Positions 1-8,452 are shown, counted from the stretch's first letter. The stretch: DNA of 64,000 nt from Sphingopyxis sp. TUF1 (GCF_036687315.1 NZ_CP144683.1:1116001-1180000), one strand, 5' to 3'. Program-made: numbers and translations. Notes: generated from the letters alone by a model not told the origin.

Positions 1-572
1 TTCCCTATCGCGGCAGCAACGGTCAGGCCAAAGCGCTCGGCGCCAGTTTCGCCGCGCTCGACGGCGCATTGTTCCGCATGGAAGTGCTCGAACGCACGCT
101 CGTTGCCGTGCCGTCGGGCAATCCCGCTGATGTGCTGATGATGTCGTCGGGCTTCGGCTATCGCCGCGACCCCTTCAACGGTGCCGGCGCTATGCATGCG
201 GGCGTCGATTTTCGCGGCCCGACCGGCACGCCGATCCTGGCCGCCGCGCCCGGCCGCGTGAGCTTCGTCGGCGTCAAGTCGGGTTATGGCAATGTCGTCG
301 AGGTCGATCATGGGCAGGGCATCATGACGCGCTATGCGCACTTGTCGGGTTTCTCGGCCAAGGTCGGGGCGCAGGTCGCCGCCGGGCAACAGATCGCCAA
401 GATGGGTTCGACCGGCCGTTCGACCGGCAGCCACCTGCATTTCGAAGTCCGTTTGAACGGCGTCGCGGTAAACCCGCGCCGCTTCCTGGAGGCCAAAGCC
501 GATGTTCTCGAAGTCAAAAACGACGCCCGGCAGCGAGTCGGCTCCGTCGCTGCCGCCCGCGGTGCCCGCTAA
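1..572 (+). CDS. M23 family metallopeptidase (C-terminal part, cut by window edge)
   Basis: The frame is open from the left edge (first complete codon at base 3), so the start lies outside the window. The visible 189 residues hold a complete LytM/peptidase M23 domain: the first zinc-ligand motif HAGVDF and the second motif SHLHFEV, with the usual Gly-rich beta strands between them. M23 enzymes cut peptidoglycan cross-links in the periplasm, or act as inactive partners; the zinc ligands look intact here. It overlaps the bactofilin gene by 71 bases, and M23-bactofilin pairs are common in proteobacteria, where the bactofilin scaffold localises the hydrolase. Confidence 0.88.
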   Translation, partial: PYRGSNGQAKALGASFAALDGALFRMEVLERTLVAVPSGNPADVLMMSSGFGYRRDPFNGAGAMHAGVDFRGPTGTPILAAAPGRVSFVGVKSGYGNVVEVDHGQGIMTRYAHLSGFSAKVGAQVAAGQQIAKMGSTGRSTGSHLHFEVRLNGVAVNPRRFLEAKADVLEVKNDARQRVGSVAAARGAR

Positions 573-969
573 GATGGCGACGGGCGCGCGCCACACGACC
601 TTTTCGATCCTTGGATCGGACGTCGTCGTCACCGGCAATGTGTCGGCCAGCGTCGACCTGCATGTCGATGGCAAGATCGACGGCGACCTTAAATGCGCCA
701 ACCTCGTCCAGGGCGAGGCGAGCGAGATCAAGGGCGCGGTGACGGCAGAGACCGCAAAGATCGCAGGCCTGCTCGACGGGTCGATCGAGGCGAAGACGCT
801 GATCGTACATGCTACCGCGCGGATTACCGGCGATGTGACCTATGAAACGATCACGATCGAAAATGGCGGCAAGGTCGACGGCAAGCTGTCGCATCGCCGC
901 CACGGCGCGATGGCAGCCAAGGCGCCGCCGCCGCTCGAGGTGGTCGAGAACAAGAGCGCGTCGTTCTGA
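502..969 (+). CDS. Bactofilin (polymer-forming cytoskeletal protein)
   Basis: 155 residues with a short disordered N-terminus (to about residue 30), a central bactofilin beta-helix of repeated hydrophobic/Gly turns (residues 33-130, for example VTGNVSASVDLHVDGKIDGD) and a disordered Ala/Pro-rich tail. Bactofilins self-assemble without nucleotide at the inner face of the membrane and recruit cell-wall enzymes. The ATG at 502 has a GGAGG at 487-491 and lies inside the end of the M23 gene; an in-frame ATG at 574 would remove the overlap but has no good ribosome site. The two genes are probably translationally coupled. Confidence 0.9.
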   Translation: MFSKSKTTPGSESAPSLPPAVPAKMATGARHTTFSILGSDVVVTGNVSASVDLHVDGKIDGDLKCANLVQGEASEIKGAVTAETAKIAGLLDGSIEAKTLIVHATARITGDVTYETITIENGGKVDGKLSHRRHGAMAAKAPPPLEVVENKSASF

Positions 970-990
970 CCCGCGGCGCCCCGCGGCACG

Positions 991-2745
991 CTACTTCGAC
1001 AGGGCAATTTCCCGATCGGGCGCGCGCGGCGGTCCGTCGCGATGCCGCTGGACAACCACCTTGTTCCGCCCGCCGCGCTTCGCGTCGTAAAGCGCCTCGT
1101 CGGCGATGCGATAGAGCTGCTTGAAATCGCAGGCCGGGCGGACTTCGGCAACCCCGACGCTGGCCGTCACCGGCCGGTCGCCGACGATGGCGGCATGGTC
1201 GCAGTCGGCAAGGCCGCGCCGGACGCTCTCGGCAAACCGGCTGAGGACGATGCCCTCCATCCCGATGGTCAGCAGGCCGAACTCCTCGCCGCCCAGCCGC
1301 GCGACGGTGCACATCGGCCCTTCCCAGCGTTCGATCCGCTGCCCGATCGTACACAGCACCGCGTCGCCCGCCTCGTGACCGTGAATGTCGTTGATCGACT
1401 TGAAACGGTCAATATCGACGAGCAGCAGCGCCGCCGGCAGATTGTCGGCGCGGGCCCGGTCAAGCAGCGGGGTCACGCTGTCGATGAAACCGCGCCGATT
1501 GGGCAGGCCGGTCAGCGGATCGCGGCGCGCCAGCGCCTGCGCCCGCGCCTCGGCATCGCGTGCTCGGCCCAGTTCGACACGCAGCGTCCCCAAGCGGCGA
1601 GTTGCCGCGGCGGCGAGCCACAAGGCCTGCCACGTCGCGGCGATAAGCATGAGAAGCTGCGATCCCCCGCCCCAGAAATCGTCGTTGATGTCGACGATGT
1701 TGATGAATGCCAGCACCGCCATCGGCAGCCCCCACGCCGCCAAAAAGTCACGCGCCTCGATCGACCCGCGGCGCCACGCCAACGCGAGATAGGCTGCAAC
1801 AACGATCAGGTCGGCAAGGATGACCAGCCCCAATATGTCGGCCAGCACGGTGATCTCGTTGCTGCGTATGAGCGCGAGCGGGATGCCCGCCAGACCGACA
1901 CCCAGGCCCAGCAGCAATGCCCCGATCCTGAAGGTGCGCACGCCGTGCGCGCGCTCGACCGCGGTCACCGCACTCGCGGTCGCGACCGCAACCGCAAGGC
2001 AGGCAAGGAAGGTGCAGATTTGCGCCGTCACCGTCCCGGCCATCGTGGGTACAAGCGCCAGATGCGCTTGCGACCAGAGCGTGCCCCACAACAGCATCGT
2101 CGCCGACCATGCCGCTTGCCAGGCGAGATATTGGCGGCGCACCGCGACCGCGAGCGACAGGCTGTAAATACCGCTCACCAACAGCAACGTCAGCGCGGCG
2201 CCGACCGCCGCGGCCATACCGGCAGCCTGCAACCCCGCCGCGTCGGTCGAGAGTATGCGCGCGCGGACGAGTTGGTGCGCGGCAAGGCCGTCGAGCCGCA
2301 TCGTCACGGCCGTTACCGGCACGCGGCGGGCCGGCACCTCGAACAGGATCTGGCCGCCGGCGCGCCAGTGCGACCCAAAATCGCCGCTGCGCACCCGCTG
2401 CCAACGCGTCGTGCCGTCGGCATAGGAAAAGCCGACGGCGAGCCGGTCGAAGCGCGAATTGTGCAGCATCAGCGCCAGCCCGCCCTGAACCGGCGTCTCT
2501 TTGAGCGTACCGCGCAGCCACAGGCTTCGTCCGTGATAATTTTCGGGCGTCCTGCGGCAGGTGAAGCGCAGGCGCGACAGCGCATCGTCATTCAGCGCCG
2601 CGCCGGTCACCGCATGGCACAGGTCGCGCTCTACATCGAGCGCACGGGCCTGCGCTGGTGCCGCGGGCACGGCGAGCAGCAGGAGGCCAAAAAAGACCCA
2701 GAACCCGCCGCAGAGCGTCGCAAAAGGAGAGCGTCCCCCGATCAT
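991..2745 (-). CDS. Membrane-anchored diguanylate cyclase (GGDEF)
   Basis: 584 residues from the ATG at 2745; the frame is open further upstream, but only low-complexity shadow sequence lies there. Order: N-terminal hydrophobic signal/anchor, a periplasmic beta-rich domain (about 30-175), about seven hydrophobic helices in a 7TMR-DISM-like layout, then a GGDEF domain (about 410-570) with RDPLTGLPNRRGF, the metal motif LLVDIDRFKSIND and an active-site GGEEF. It should make cyclic di-GMP in response to an extracytoplasmic cue. No RxxD inhibitory site precedes GGEEF (the residues there read GPMC), so product inhibition by that site is not expected. Convergent with the bactofilin gene. Confidence 0.88.
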   Translation of the reverse strand: MIGGRSPFATLCGGFWVFFGLLLLAVPAAPAQARALDVERDLCHAVTGAALNDDALSRLRFTCRRTPENYHGRSLWLRGTLKETPVQGGLALMLHNSRFDRLAVGFSYADGTTRWQRVRSGDFGSHWRAGGQILFEVPARRVPVTAVTMRLDGLAAHQLVRARILSTDAAGLQAAGMAAAVGAALTLLLVSGIYSLSLAVAVRRQYLAWQAAWSATMLLWGTLWSQAHLALVPTMAGTVTAQICTFLACLAVAVATASAVTAVERAHGVRTFRIGALLLGLGVGLAGIPLALIRSNEITVLADILGLVILADLIVVAAYLALAWRRGSIEARDFLAAWGLPMAVLAFINIVDINDDFWGGGSQLLMLIAATWQALWLAAAATRRLGTLRVELGRARDAEARAQALARRDPLTGLPNRRGFIDSVTPLLDRARADNLPAALLLVDIDRFKSINDIHGHEAGDAVLCTIGQRIERWEGPMCTVARLGGEEFGLLTIGMEGIVLSRFAESVRRGLADCDHAAIVGDRPVTASVGVAEVRPACDFKQLYRIADEALYDAKRGGRNKVVVQRHRDGPPRAPDREIALSK

Positions 2746-2798
2746 CGCTGTGCTATCCCACCAATTCCTTGGGAAATCTTTACCATGGTGCGGCGATC

Positions 2799-3101
2799 TT
2801 AACGGTCGATGTCGCGGCCGACACGGAGCGACACGGCGATATGATCGCCCAGCCCCACCCCTTCGGCGCGCTGCACGGCAACCTTGACCGGCAACAGATA
2901 GCCGCCGTCGCGCGGAAAGAGCGAGGTTGTGAACTGTGTCCCGCCGACGCGCGCAACGACCGGCACCACGCCCCAGCCATAGCTTGCCGTCATCGCGGCA
3001 TGGCGCACCGCACCGACATGCTCCTCGGGAATGGTGGCGAAGAGGAAAGGCGCCGGCCCGCGCCATTCGATGATCACGGCATCAAAGTCGATCGCGTCCA
3101 T
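2799..3101 (-). CDS. DUF1905 domain protein
   Basis: 100 residues making one beta-rich DUF1905 domain (EWRGPAPFLFATIPEE at the start and a C-terminal GVGLGDHIAVSLRVG). The family occurs alone or at the N-terminus of YdeI-like proteins; its biochemical role is not established. It lies just downstream of the ComM/YifB gene on the same strand (9-base gap) and is probably co-transcribed with it. Confidence 0.8.
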   Translation of the reverse strand: MDAIDFDAVIIEWRGPAPFLFATIPEEHVGAVRHAAMTASYGWGVVPVVARVGGTQFTTSLFPRDGGYLLPVKVAVQRAEGVGLGDHIAVSLRVGRDIDR

Positions 3102-3110
3102 CGCCGCCCC

Positions 3111-4619
3111 CTAGTTCCGCGGCGCCTGACGGCGATAGCTCAGCGCCTCGGCAATGTGGATACGCCCGACGCTTTCGGAGCTGGCAAGATCGGCGATCGT
3201 CCGCGCGACGCGCAATATCCGCGTATAGCCGCGCGCCGAGAGCCGCATCGCCTCGGCCGCCTGCGCGAGCAGCTTGCGGCCGGGTTCGTCGGGCGTCGCG
3301 ACCGCTTCGAGCAATTCGCCGTCTATCTCGGCATTGGTGCGCGCCTTGTGCCCGGCGTATCGCCGGGTCTGCGCAGCGCGCGCCGCCGCGACGCGCGCCG
3401 CGACTTCGGCGCTTCCTTCCGCGGGGGGCGGGAGGACGAGATCGGCGGCGCTCACCGCCTGCACCTCGACGTGCAGGTCGATGCGATCGAGCAAAGGCCC
3501 CGACAGTTTCGCTTGATAATCGGCGGCGCAGCGCGGCGCGCGGCTGCACGCGAGCGCCGGATCGCCAAGATGGCCGCAGCGGCACGGGTTCATCGCCGCG
3601 ACAAGCTGCACGCGCGCCGGGAAAGTAACGTGCGCGTTGGCGCGCGCCACGCTGACCTCGCCCGTTTCGAGCGGCTGGCGGAGCGAATCGAGCACACCGC
3701 GCTGGAACTCCGGCAGTTCGTCGAGGAACAGCACCCCCAGATGCGCCAGGCTGACCTCGCCCGGCCGCACGCGGAGGCCCCCGCCGACGAGCGCGGGCAT
3801 CGAGGCCGAATGATGCGGCGCGCGGAACGGCCGCGCGCGAACGAGGCGTCCGCCTTCAAGCTGCCCCGCGACCGAGGCGATCATCGACACCTCCAGCGCC
3901 TCGGCCGGAGTAAGCTCCGGCAATATGCCCGGCATACATGCGGCCATCAGCGACTTGCCAGCGCCGGGCGGTCCCGACATCAACAGATTGTGCCCGCCCG
4001 CGGCCGCGATTTCGAGCGCGCGCTTGGCAGTTTCCTGCCCCTTGACCTGCGCGAGGTCGGCGCCGCGCACCGGCGCCTCGACTTCGCCCGGCACCGGCGG
4101 CGCGAGTAGCGCGTTACCCTTGAAATGGTTGAGCAGCGACAGAAGGTCGGGGGCGCCGATCACTTCGACATTGCCCGCCCACGCCGCCTCGGGCCCCTGC
4201 GTGGCCGGGCAGATCAGCCCGCGCTCGACGCTGCCCGCGTGGAGCGCGGCGAGCAGCACGCCGGGCGAGGCGGCGACGCGCCCGTCGAGCCCCAGCTCGC
4301 CGACGACCACGTAAGACGCCAGCGTCTCGGCATCGATCACCCCCATCGCACCGAGCAGCGCGAGCGCGATCGGCAGGTCGTAGTGCGAGCCTTCCTTGGG
4401 CAGGTCGGCGGGCGAGAGGTTGACGGTGATGACCTTGGGGGGGAGCGACAGGCCGATCGCGGCGATCGCCGCACGGACGCGTTCGCGGCTTTCGCCCACC
4501 GCCTTGTCGGGCAGGCCGACGAGGACGAAGCGCGGGACGCCGGGCGTGATCTGGCACTGCACCTCGACTCCGCGGGCTTCGATGCCGAGATAGGCGGCGG
4601 TTGAGACGATTGCGACCAT
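3111..4619 (-). CDS. comM: YifB/ComM family Mg-chelatase-like AAA+ ATPase
   Basis: 502 residues from the ATG at 4619, which has a GGGGGA upstream; the open frame continues to 4799 but that part does not resemble the family. An N-terminal Lon-S5-like domain (VGLPDKAVGESRERVRAA) is followed by the Mg-chelatase AAA+ domain with Walker A GPPGAGKS (216-223), Walker B-like LFLDELPEF and a C-terminal Mg_chelatase_C helix bundle. ComM is a helicase that promotes branch migration during natural transformation in some bacteria; in others its role is unknown. Divergent from the tetR gene. Confidence 0.93.
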   Translation of the reverse strand: MVAIVSTAAYLGIEARGVEVQCQITPGVPRFVLVGLPDKAVGESRERVRAAIAAIGLSLPPKVITVNLSPADLPKEGSHYDLPIALALLGAMGVIDAETLASYVVVGELGLDGRVAASPGVLLAALHAGSVERGLICPATQGPEAAWAGNVEVIGAPDLLSLLNHFKGNALLAPPVPGEVEAPVRGADLAQVKGQETAKRALEIAAAGGHNLLMSGPPGAGKSLMAACMPGILPELTPAEALEVSMIASVAGQLEGGRLVRARPFRAPHHSASMPALVGGGLRVRPGEVSLAHLGVLFLDELPEFQRGVLDSLRQPLETGEVSVARANAHVTFPARVQLVAAMNPCRCGHLGDPALACSRAPRCAADYQAKLSGPLLDRIDLHVEVQAVSAADLVLPPPAEGSAEVAARVAAARAAQTRRYAGHKARTNAEIDGELLEAVATPDEPGRKLLAQAAEAMRLSARGYTRILRVARTIADLASSESVGRIHIAEALSYRRQAPRN

Positions 4620-4745
4620 TTGTTCCCCCGGAACAGCACGATGTGCCCCGTTTGTTCCGACGCTCTCTTTAGGCGAAGCGGCGGAAAGGTCGAGTCTTTT
4701 TCGGAAGTTGTCGAAGGTGCCGCGTAGCGTGGGCAGGGTGGTGAT

Positions 4746-4774
4746 TTGACAACATACCGACCAGTTGGTATGTA
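4746..4774 (+). promoter_or_regulatory. tetR promoter with embedded TetR-type operator
   Basis: A consensus -35 TTGACA (4746-4751) and a -10 TATGTA (4769-4774) are separated by 17 bases. A perfect inverted repeat, ACATACC (4752-4758) and GGTATGT (4767-4773) around an 8-base centre, fills the spacer and overlaps the -10. This is the expected position for a TetR-family operator repressing its own promoter; the binding protein is inferred to be the adjacent TetR. Confidence 0.8.
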
Positions 4775-4811
4775 ATTCGCATGACGACGAATCGGACACC
4801 CCCCTCCCCCG

Positions 4812-5459
4812 GTGCCGCCGCGCCTAACGTTCCCCAGGCGAGCGGCGGCACATCCGGTTGGCGCGCGCCGCGCGGCAGCGCGCGCGGCGCTGATTGCCGC
4901 GGCGCATCAGCTGGTGCGCCGGCAGGGTTATGCGGCGACGACGGTCGATCAGATCTGCGCCGCCGCGGGCGTGACCAAGGGCGCCTTTTTCCATCATTTC
5001 GCGTCGAAGGAAGCGCTGGCGATCGGCGCGATCGAGGGGTGGACCGACCGCGCGCGGCCGCTGTTCGAACTGCCGCCGCACACGCGGCTCGACGATCCGC
5101 TGGACCGCCTGCTCGGCCATATCGATTTCCGGCTGTCGATGCTCGAAGGGCCGACCGAAGAGTATACCTGCTTCGTCGGCACGATGGTTCAGGAGGCCTA
5201 TGCGACTAGCGAGGCGATCCGCGAAGCGTGCGAGGCCAGCCTGGGCGCCTATTGCGCGGCGCTAACCCCCGACGTGCAGGCGGCGATCGATCGTTATGGC
5301 GCGCCCGAAGCTGTCACCGCGCTCGGCCTCGCGCAGCATGTCCAGTCGGTGCTGCAGGGCGCGTTCATCCTCGCCAAATCGACGAACGACCCGGCGATCG
5401 CGCGCGAAAGCGTCACACATCTGAAGCGTTACGTCCGAATGTTGTTCGGCGGCGCGTGA
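4812..5459 (+). CDS. TetR family transcriptional regulator
   Basis: 215 residues with an N-terminal TetR helix-turn-helix (about 25-70; ATTVDQICAAAGVTKGAFFHHF) and an all-helical ligand domain. The frame contains a stop at 4782, so the only plausible start is the GTG at 4812. The ATG at 4781 sits exactly where transcription should begin (7 bases past the -10) but is in another frame, which suggests either a frameshift near the N-terminus or a GTG start with a short leader. It heads a run of same-strand detoxification-type genes and probably represses itself and them. Confidence 0.88.
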   Translation: MPPRLTFPRRAAAHPVGARRAAARAALIAAAHQLVRRQGYAATTVDQICAAAGVTKGAFFHHFASKEALAIGAIEGWTDRARPLFELPPHTRLDDPLDRLLGHIDFRLSMLEGPTEEYTCFVGTMVQEAYATSEAIREACEASLGAYCAALTPDVQAAIDRYGAPEAVTALGLAQHVQSVLQGAFILAKSTNDPAIARESVTHLKRYVRMLFGGA

Positions 5460-5472
5460 AGCGAGAGGAAGC

Positions 5473-5910
5473 ATGATGACCGACGATCGAACCACGATTA
5501 AGACCCTTCTTGCTGCGCGCGATGCTGCCCTTTCGGCGGGCGAAGCGAACGCAGCCGTCGCGGCAACGGCGGTCGGCGCGACGAGTTTCGAATTGCAGCC
5601 GCCCTTGTCCTTTACCCACGATCCGGCGGCGGCAGCGGCGGATTTGGACGAATGGTTCACGACGTGGAACGGCAGGGTGACAACCCATATGGTCGATCCC
5701 GAAATCCTGGTTTCGGGCGACCTTGCGGTCGCCTATGGTCTGGCCACCATCGCAGGCGACAAGAAGGGCGAAGGACCGATCCACCTGTGGTTCCGCCGGA
5801 CAGTCGTGCTCGAACGCAGCGCCGGTGGCTGGCAGATCGTCCATCAACATAGCAGCGTGCCGATGATGATGGACGGCAGCGGGCTCGCCGCAGTCCATCT
5901 GAAACCATGA
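5473..5910 (+). CDS. SnoaL-like / DUF4440-type NTF2-fold protein
   Basis: 145 residues with the alpha+beta NTF2-like fold expected of YybH/SnoaL-like proteins: an N-terminal helix pair, then strands ending in WFRRTVVLERSAGGWQIVHQHSS. Such proteins bind or turn over small hydrophobic molecules or act as stress proteins; no substrate can be assigned. An AGAGGA site lies 5 bases before the ATG. It starts 13 bases after tetR and is the first gene of the putative TetR regulon. Confidence 0.8.
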   Translation: MMTDDRTTIKTLLAARDAALSAGEANAAVAATAVGATSFELQPPLSFTHDPAAAAADLDEWFTTWNGRVTTHMVDPEILVSGDLAVAYGLATIAGDKKGEGPIHLWFRRTVVLERSAGGWQIVHQHSSVPMMMDGSGLAAVHLKP

Positions 5911-6002
5911 CCTGACCGGCCGGGCATGACGCGGCGGGTAGTTGTCGCATGGCTCGCGCGCATAGCATTCAAGCCTACCCCCTGCCCCCGAGGAGAAAGA
6001 CG

Positions 6003-6440
6003 ATGTCTAAAATGATTTTCGTGAACCTGCCCGTCACCGATCTCGACAGATCGAAGGCCTTTTACGAGGCGGTCGGCGCGGTCAACAACCCGGCCTTCAC
6101 CGACGATACCGCCGCGTGCATGGTCGTCGAGGAAGGGTCGATCCACGTCATGCTGCTCAGCCATGAAAAATGGGCGAGCTTCACCCCGAAGACGATCCCG
6201 GACGCGCACACCAGTGCGCAGGTGCTGATCTGCGTTTCGGCCGACAGCCGCGCCGACGTCGATGCGCAGGTCGACAAGGCGGTGAAGGCGGGCGGCAAGG
6301 GCGACCCCACGCCGACGCAGGAATATGGCGACTTCATGTACGGACGTAGTTTCGAAGATCCCGACGGCCACATCTGGGAAGTGATGTGGATGAACCCGGC
6401 AGCGGCCAGCGGCGACATTCCCGCCGCAGCCGAAGCCTGA
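6003..6440 (+). CDS. VOC (glyoxalase/bleomycin-resistance) family protein
   Basis: 145 residues from the ATG at 6003, chosen for the GAGGAGAAAGA before it and because homology begins at MSKMIFVNLPVTDLDRSKAF. The VOC beta-alpha-beta-beta-beta units end in FEDPDGHIWEVMWM, whose Glu is a usual metal ligand. VOC enzymes include glyoxalases, dioxygenases and drug-binding proteins. Part of the TetR-led cluster. Confidence 0.85.
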   Translation: MSKMIFVNLPVTDLDRSKAFYEAVGAVNNPAFTDDTAACMVVEEGSIHVMLLSHEKWASFTPKTIPDAHTSAQVLICVSADSRADVDAQVDKAVKAGGKGDPTPTQEYGDFMYGRSFEDPDGHIWEVMWMNPAAASGDIPAAAEA

Positions 6441-6513
6441 CCCGGCAGGCGATGGCGCGCTCTCCCTGTCTCGCCATCGCCTGTTTGGCCCCGCAGCCCG
6501 AAAGGCCGCTCGC

Positions 6514-6732
6514 ATGTCCTTCCAAGCCTATCTCGACAATATTCGGACCAAAACGGGCCAATCACCCGATGATTTGCGGACGCAGGCGACGCAAAAGGGC
6601 CTCGCTGACGAAGCGGGCCTCACGCCCGGAGTCAAGGCGCAAGCGGTGATCGACTGGCTGAAGGCCGATTACGGCCTGGGCCACGGCCACGCCATGTCGA
6701 TCGTCGCCTTCATCAAAGGCAAGCGGACCTAG
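6514..6732 (+). CDS. DUF4287 domain protein
   Basis: 72 residues matching the compact helical DUF4287 fold (SFQAYLDNIRTKTGQSPDDL near the start, DYGLGHGHAMSIVAFIKG at the end). The function is not known; the domain is often fused to or beside DUF5655 or stress genes. It lies in the TetR-led cluster, 73 bases after the VOC gene. Confidence 0.82.
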   Translation: MSFQAYLDNIRTKTGQSPDDLRTQATQKGLADEAGLTPGVKAQAVIDWLKADYGLGHGHAMSIVAFIKGKRT

Positions 6733-6762
6733 AATCCGTCCTTATAAGAAGAGGATCGTTCG

Positions 6763-6846
6763 ATGAACTGGCACTCCCCCCTCCCCGCGCCCGCGGCGAT
6801 GGTCGCGCGCTTCTGGAGCGACCGGGCGCCGCCAAGGTCCCATTAA
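6763..6846 (+). CDS. Possible 27-residue peptide or gene remnant
   Basis: A short frame with a good ribosome site (AGAAGAGGA, 6748-6756) begins at 6763 and encodes MNWHSPLPAPAAMVARFWSD followed by seven more residues. I recognise no family. It may be a real small protein or the stranded first codons of a gene lost between the DUF4287 and GST genes. Confidence 0.25.
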   Translation: MNWHSPLPAPAAMVARFWSDRAPPRSH

Positions 6847-6876
6847 TCCCCCCAAGAAAGACAAGGAGAGAGCATC

Positions 6877-7548
6877 ATGCCGATCAACCCCGATGCCACT
6901 ATCGAAGTCACCGCCTTCGACTGGGTGCCCGACTTTGCGCGCGGCTTTGTCCGCGACCTTCGCCCGCGCTGGGCGTGCGAGGAAATCGGCCTCGATTATG
7001 CCGAACATCTGATCAGCGCGGTCAACCGTCCCGCCGACCATTTCCTGTTCCAGCCATGGGGACAGGTGCCCGTGCTGAACGACGGCGGCATTCGTCTGTT
7101 CGAAAGCGGCGCGATCCTGCTCCACCTCGCCGAAAAGGACGAACGGCTGATGCCGCGCGATCCGCAGGACCGCGCCAACACGCTCGCCTGGCTGTTCGCC
7201 GCCTATAGCAGCGTCGAACCGATGCTGTTCGAACTGGGCAACGTCGATATTTTTTCCAAAGACGAGCAATGGGCGAAGCTGCGCCGCCCCGGCCTGATCG
7301 ACTTTATCCGTGGCCGGCTGGGCCGCCTGAACGACGCGATGGGCGACAAGGAGTATCTGGCGGGTGACTTCACCGTCGCCGACATCGCGATGGCGACGGT
7401 GCTGCGCGAAGCAACCCGCGCAGGGCTGATCGCCGAGCAGCCGCGCTTGCAGGCCTATCTCGACCGATGCCTTGCACGGCCCGCCTTCCAGCGTGCGCTC
7501 GACGCGCAGCTTGCCGCGTTCAGCGAAGAGGCGGGTCCGCCTGCCTGA
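6877..7548 (+). CDS. Glutathione S-transferase family protein
   Basis: 223 residues. The N-terminal thioredoxin-like domain (to about 100) has QPWGQVPVLNDGG with its cis-Pro and the glutathione-binding FESGAILLHLAEK; a helical C-terminal domain follows (LAGDFTVADIAMATVL, the N-capping motif of GST_C). It should conjugate or reduce electrophiles with glutathione in the cytosol. AAGGAGAG precedes the ATG. Co-directional with the other TetR-cluster genes. Confidence 0.88.
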   Translation: MPINPDATIEVTAFDWVPDFARGFVRDLRPRWACEEIGLDYAEHLISAVNRPADHFLFQPWGQVPVLNDGGIRLFESGAILLHLAEKDERLMPRDPQDRANTLAWLFAAYSSVEPMLFELGNVDIFSKDEQWAKLRRPGLIDFIRGRLGRLNDAMGDKEYLAGDFTVADIAMATVLREATRAGLIAEQPRLQAYLDRCLARPAFQRALDAQLAAFSEEAGPPA

Positions 7549-7580
7549 TTACGAGTTCCTGCCCCCGAAGGAGAGAGACG

Positions 7581-8300
7581 ATGGCCTATGTCGAAGGATT
7601 TGTGGTTGCGGTGCCGACCGCCAACAAGGACGCCTATCGCAAACATGCCGCCGATGCGGCGCCGCTGTTCAAGGAATTCGGCGCCAAGCGCATGATCGAG
7701 GCGTGGGGCGACGATGTGCCCGACGGCAAGGTCAACGACTTCAAGGGCGCGGTGCAGGCCAATCCCGACGAAACCGTGGTGTTCAGCTGGTTCGAATATC
7801 CCGACAAGGCAACGCGCGATGCCGCGAACGAAAAGATCATGTCGGACCCGCGGATGGAGACGATGGGGGCCACCATGCCCTTTGACGCAAAGCGGATGAT
7901 CTATGCCGGCTTCGAGTCGATCGTCGACGACCGCGCCGAGGGCTCGACGGGCTATATTGACGGTTATGTACTGCCGGTGCCCGACGGCAACAAGGAAGCC
8001 TATCGCGCGCTCGCGGCCACCGCGTCGCAGGTGTTCCGCGACCATGGCGCGGTCCGCGTCGTCGAGGCGTGGGGCGACGATGTCCCGACGGGCGAAGTCA
8101 CCGACTATGCCCGCGCCGCGCACAAAAAGGATGGCGAGACGGTCGTGTTCAGCTGGGTCGAATGGCCGAGCAAGGACGCGCGCACCGCAGGCTGGGAAAA
8201 AGTGATGGCCGACGAGCGGATGAAGTCCGATCCGGCGACCAACCCGTTTGACGGGCAGCGCATGATCTATGGCGGCTTTGTGCCGATCGTGGAGGCGTAA
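7581..8300 (+). CDS. Tandemly duplicated DUF1428 protein
   Basis: 239 residues from the ATG at 7581 (GAAGGAGAGAGACG upstream). It consists of two copies of the DUF1428 dimeric alpha+beta barrel domain (about 1-117 and 122-239), each with the pattern AYRxxA...F...GA.R..EAWGDDVP.G...DF and ending in KRMIYAGF or QRMIYGGF. DUF1428 proteins are normally about 117 residues, so this is a gene-internal duplication that would make a one-chain version of the usual dimer. Function is unknown; family members are stress-related. Confidence 0.88.
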   Translation: MAYVEGFVVAVPTANKDAYRKHAADAAPLFKEFGAKRMIEAWGDDVPDGKVNDFKGAVQANPDETVVFSWFEYPDKATRDAANEKIMSDPRMETMGATMPFDAKRMIYAGFESIVDDRAEGSTGYIDGYVLPVPDGNKEAYRALAATASQVFRDHGAVRVVEAWGDDVPTGEVTDYARAAHKKDGETVVFSWVEWPSKDARTAGWEKVMADERMKSDPATNPFDGQRMIYGGFVPIVEA

Positions 8301-8307
8301 AGTCATT

Positions 8308-8434
8308 CCTCCCTGTCGCGAAGCGATGGGGAGGGGGACCATCCGAAGGATGGTGGAGGGGCGGCGACGGTGCGCCAAAGCCCCTCCGTCAGCGCTTCGC
8401 GCTGCCACCTCCCCATCGCTGCGCGACAGGGAGG
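8308..8434 (+). repeat. Dispersed palindromic element, family R1 (copy a)
   Basis: The ends are complementary: CCTCCCTGTCGCG... on the left and ...CGCGACAGGGAGG on the right. The right 55 bases are, as reverse complement, identical to the left 55 bases of the element at 19744-19875. This is an intergenic repeat between the DUF1428 and GST genes. Confidence 0.9.
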
Positions 8435-8452
8435 AGATTCAAGGAGTGAAAG

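Noticed and set aside
1042-4109. Plus-strand open frames opposite the diguanylate cyclase and ComM genes
   Set aside because: Both opposed genes carry all family motifs; the frames have no ribosome site and read as low-complexity, Arg/His-rich sequence.
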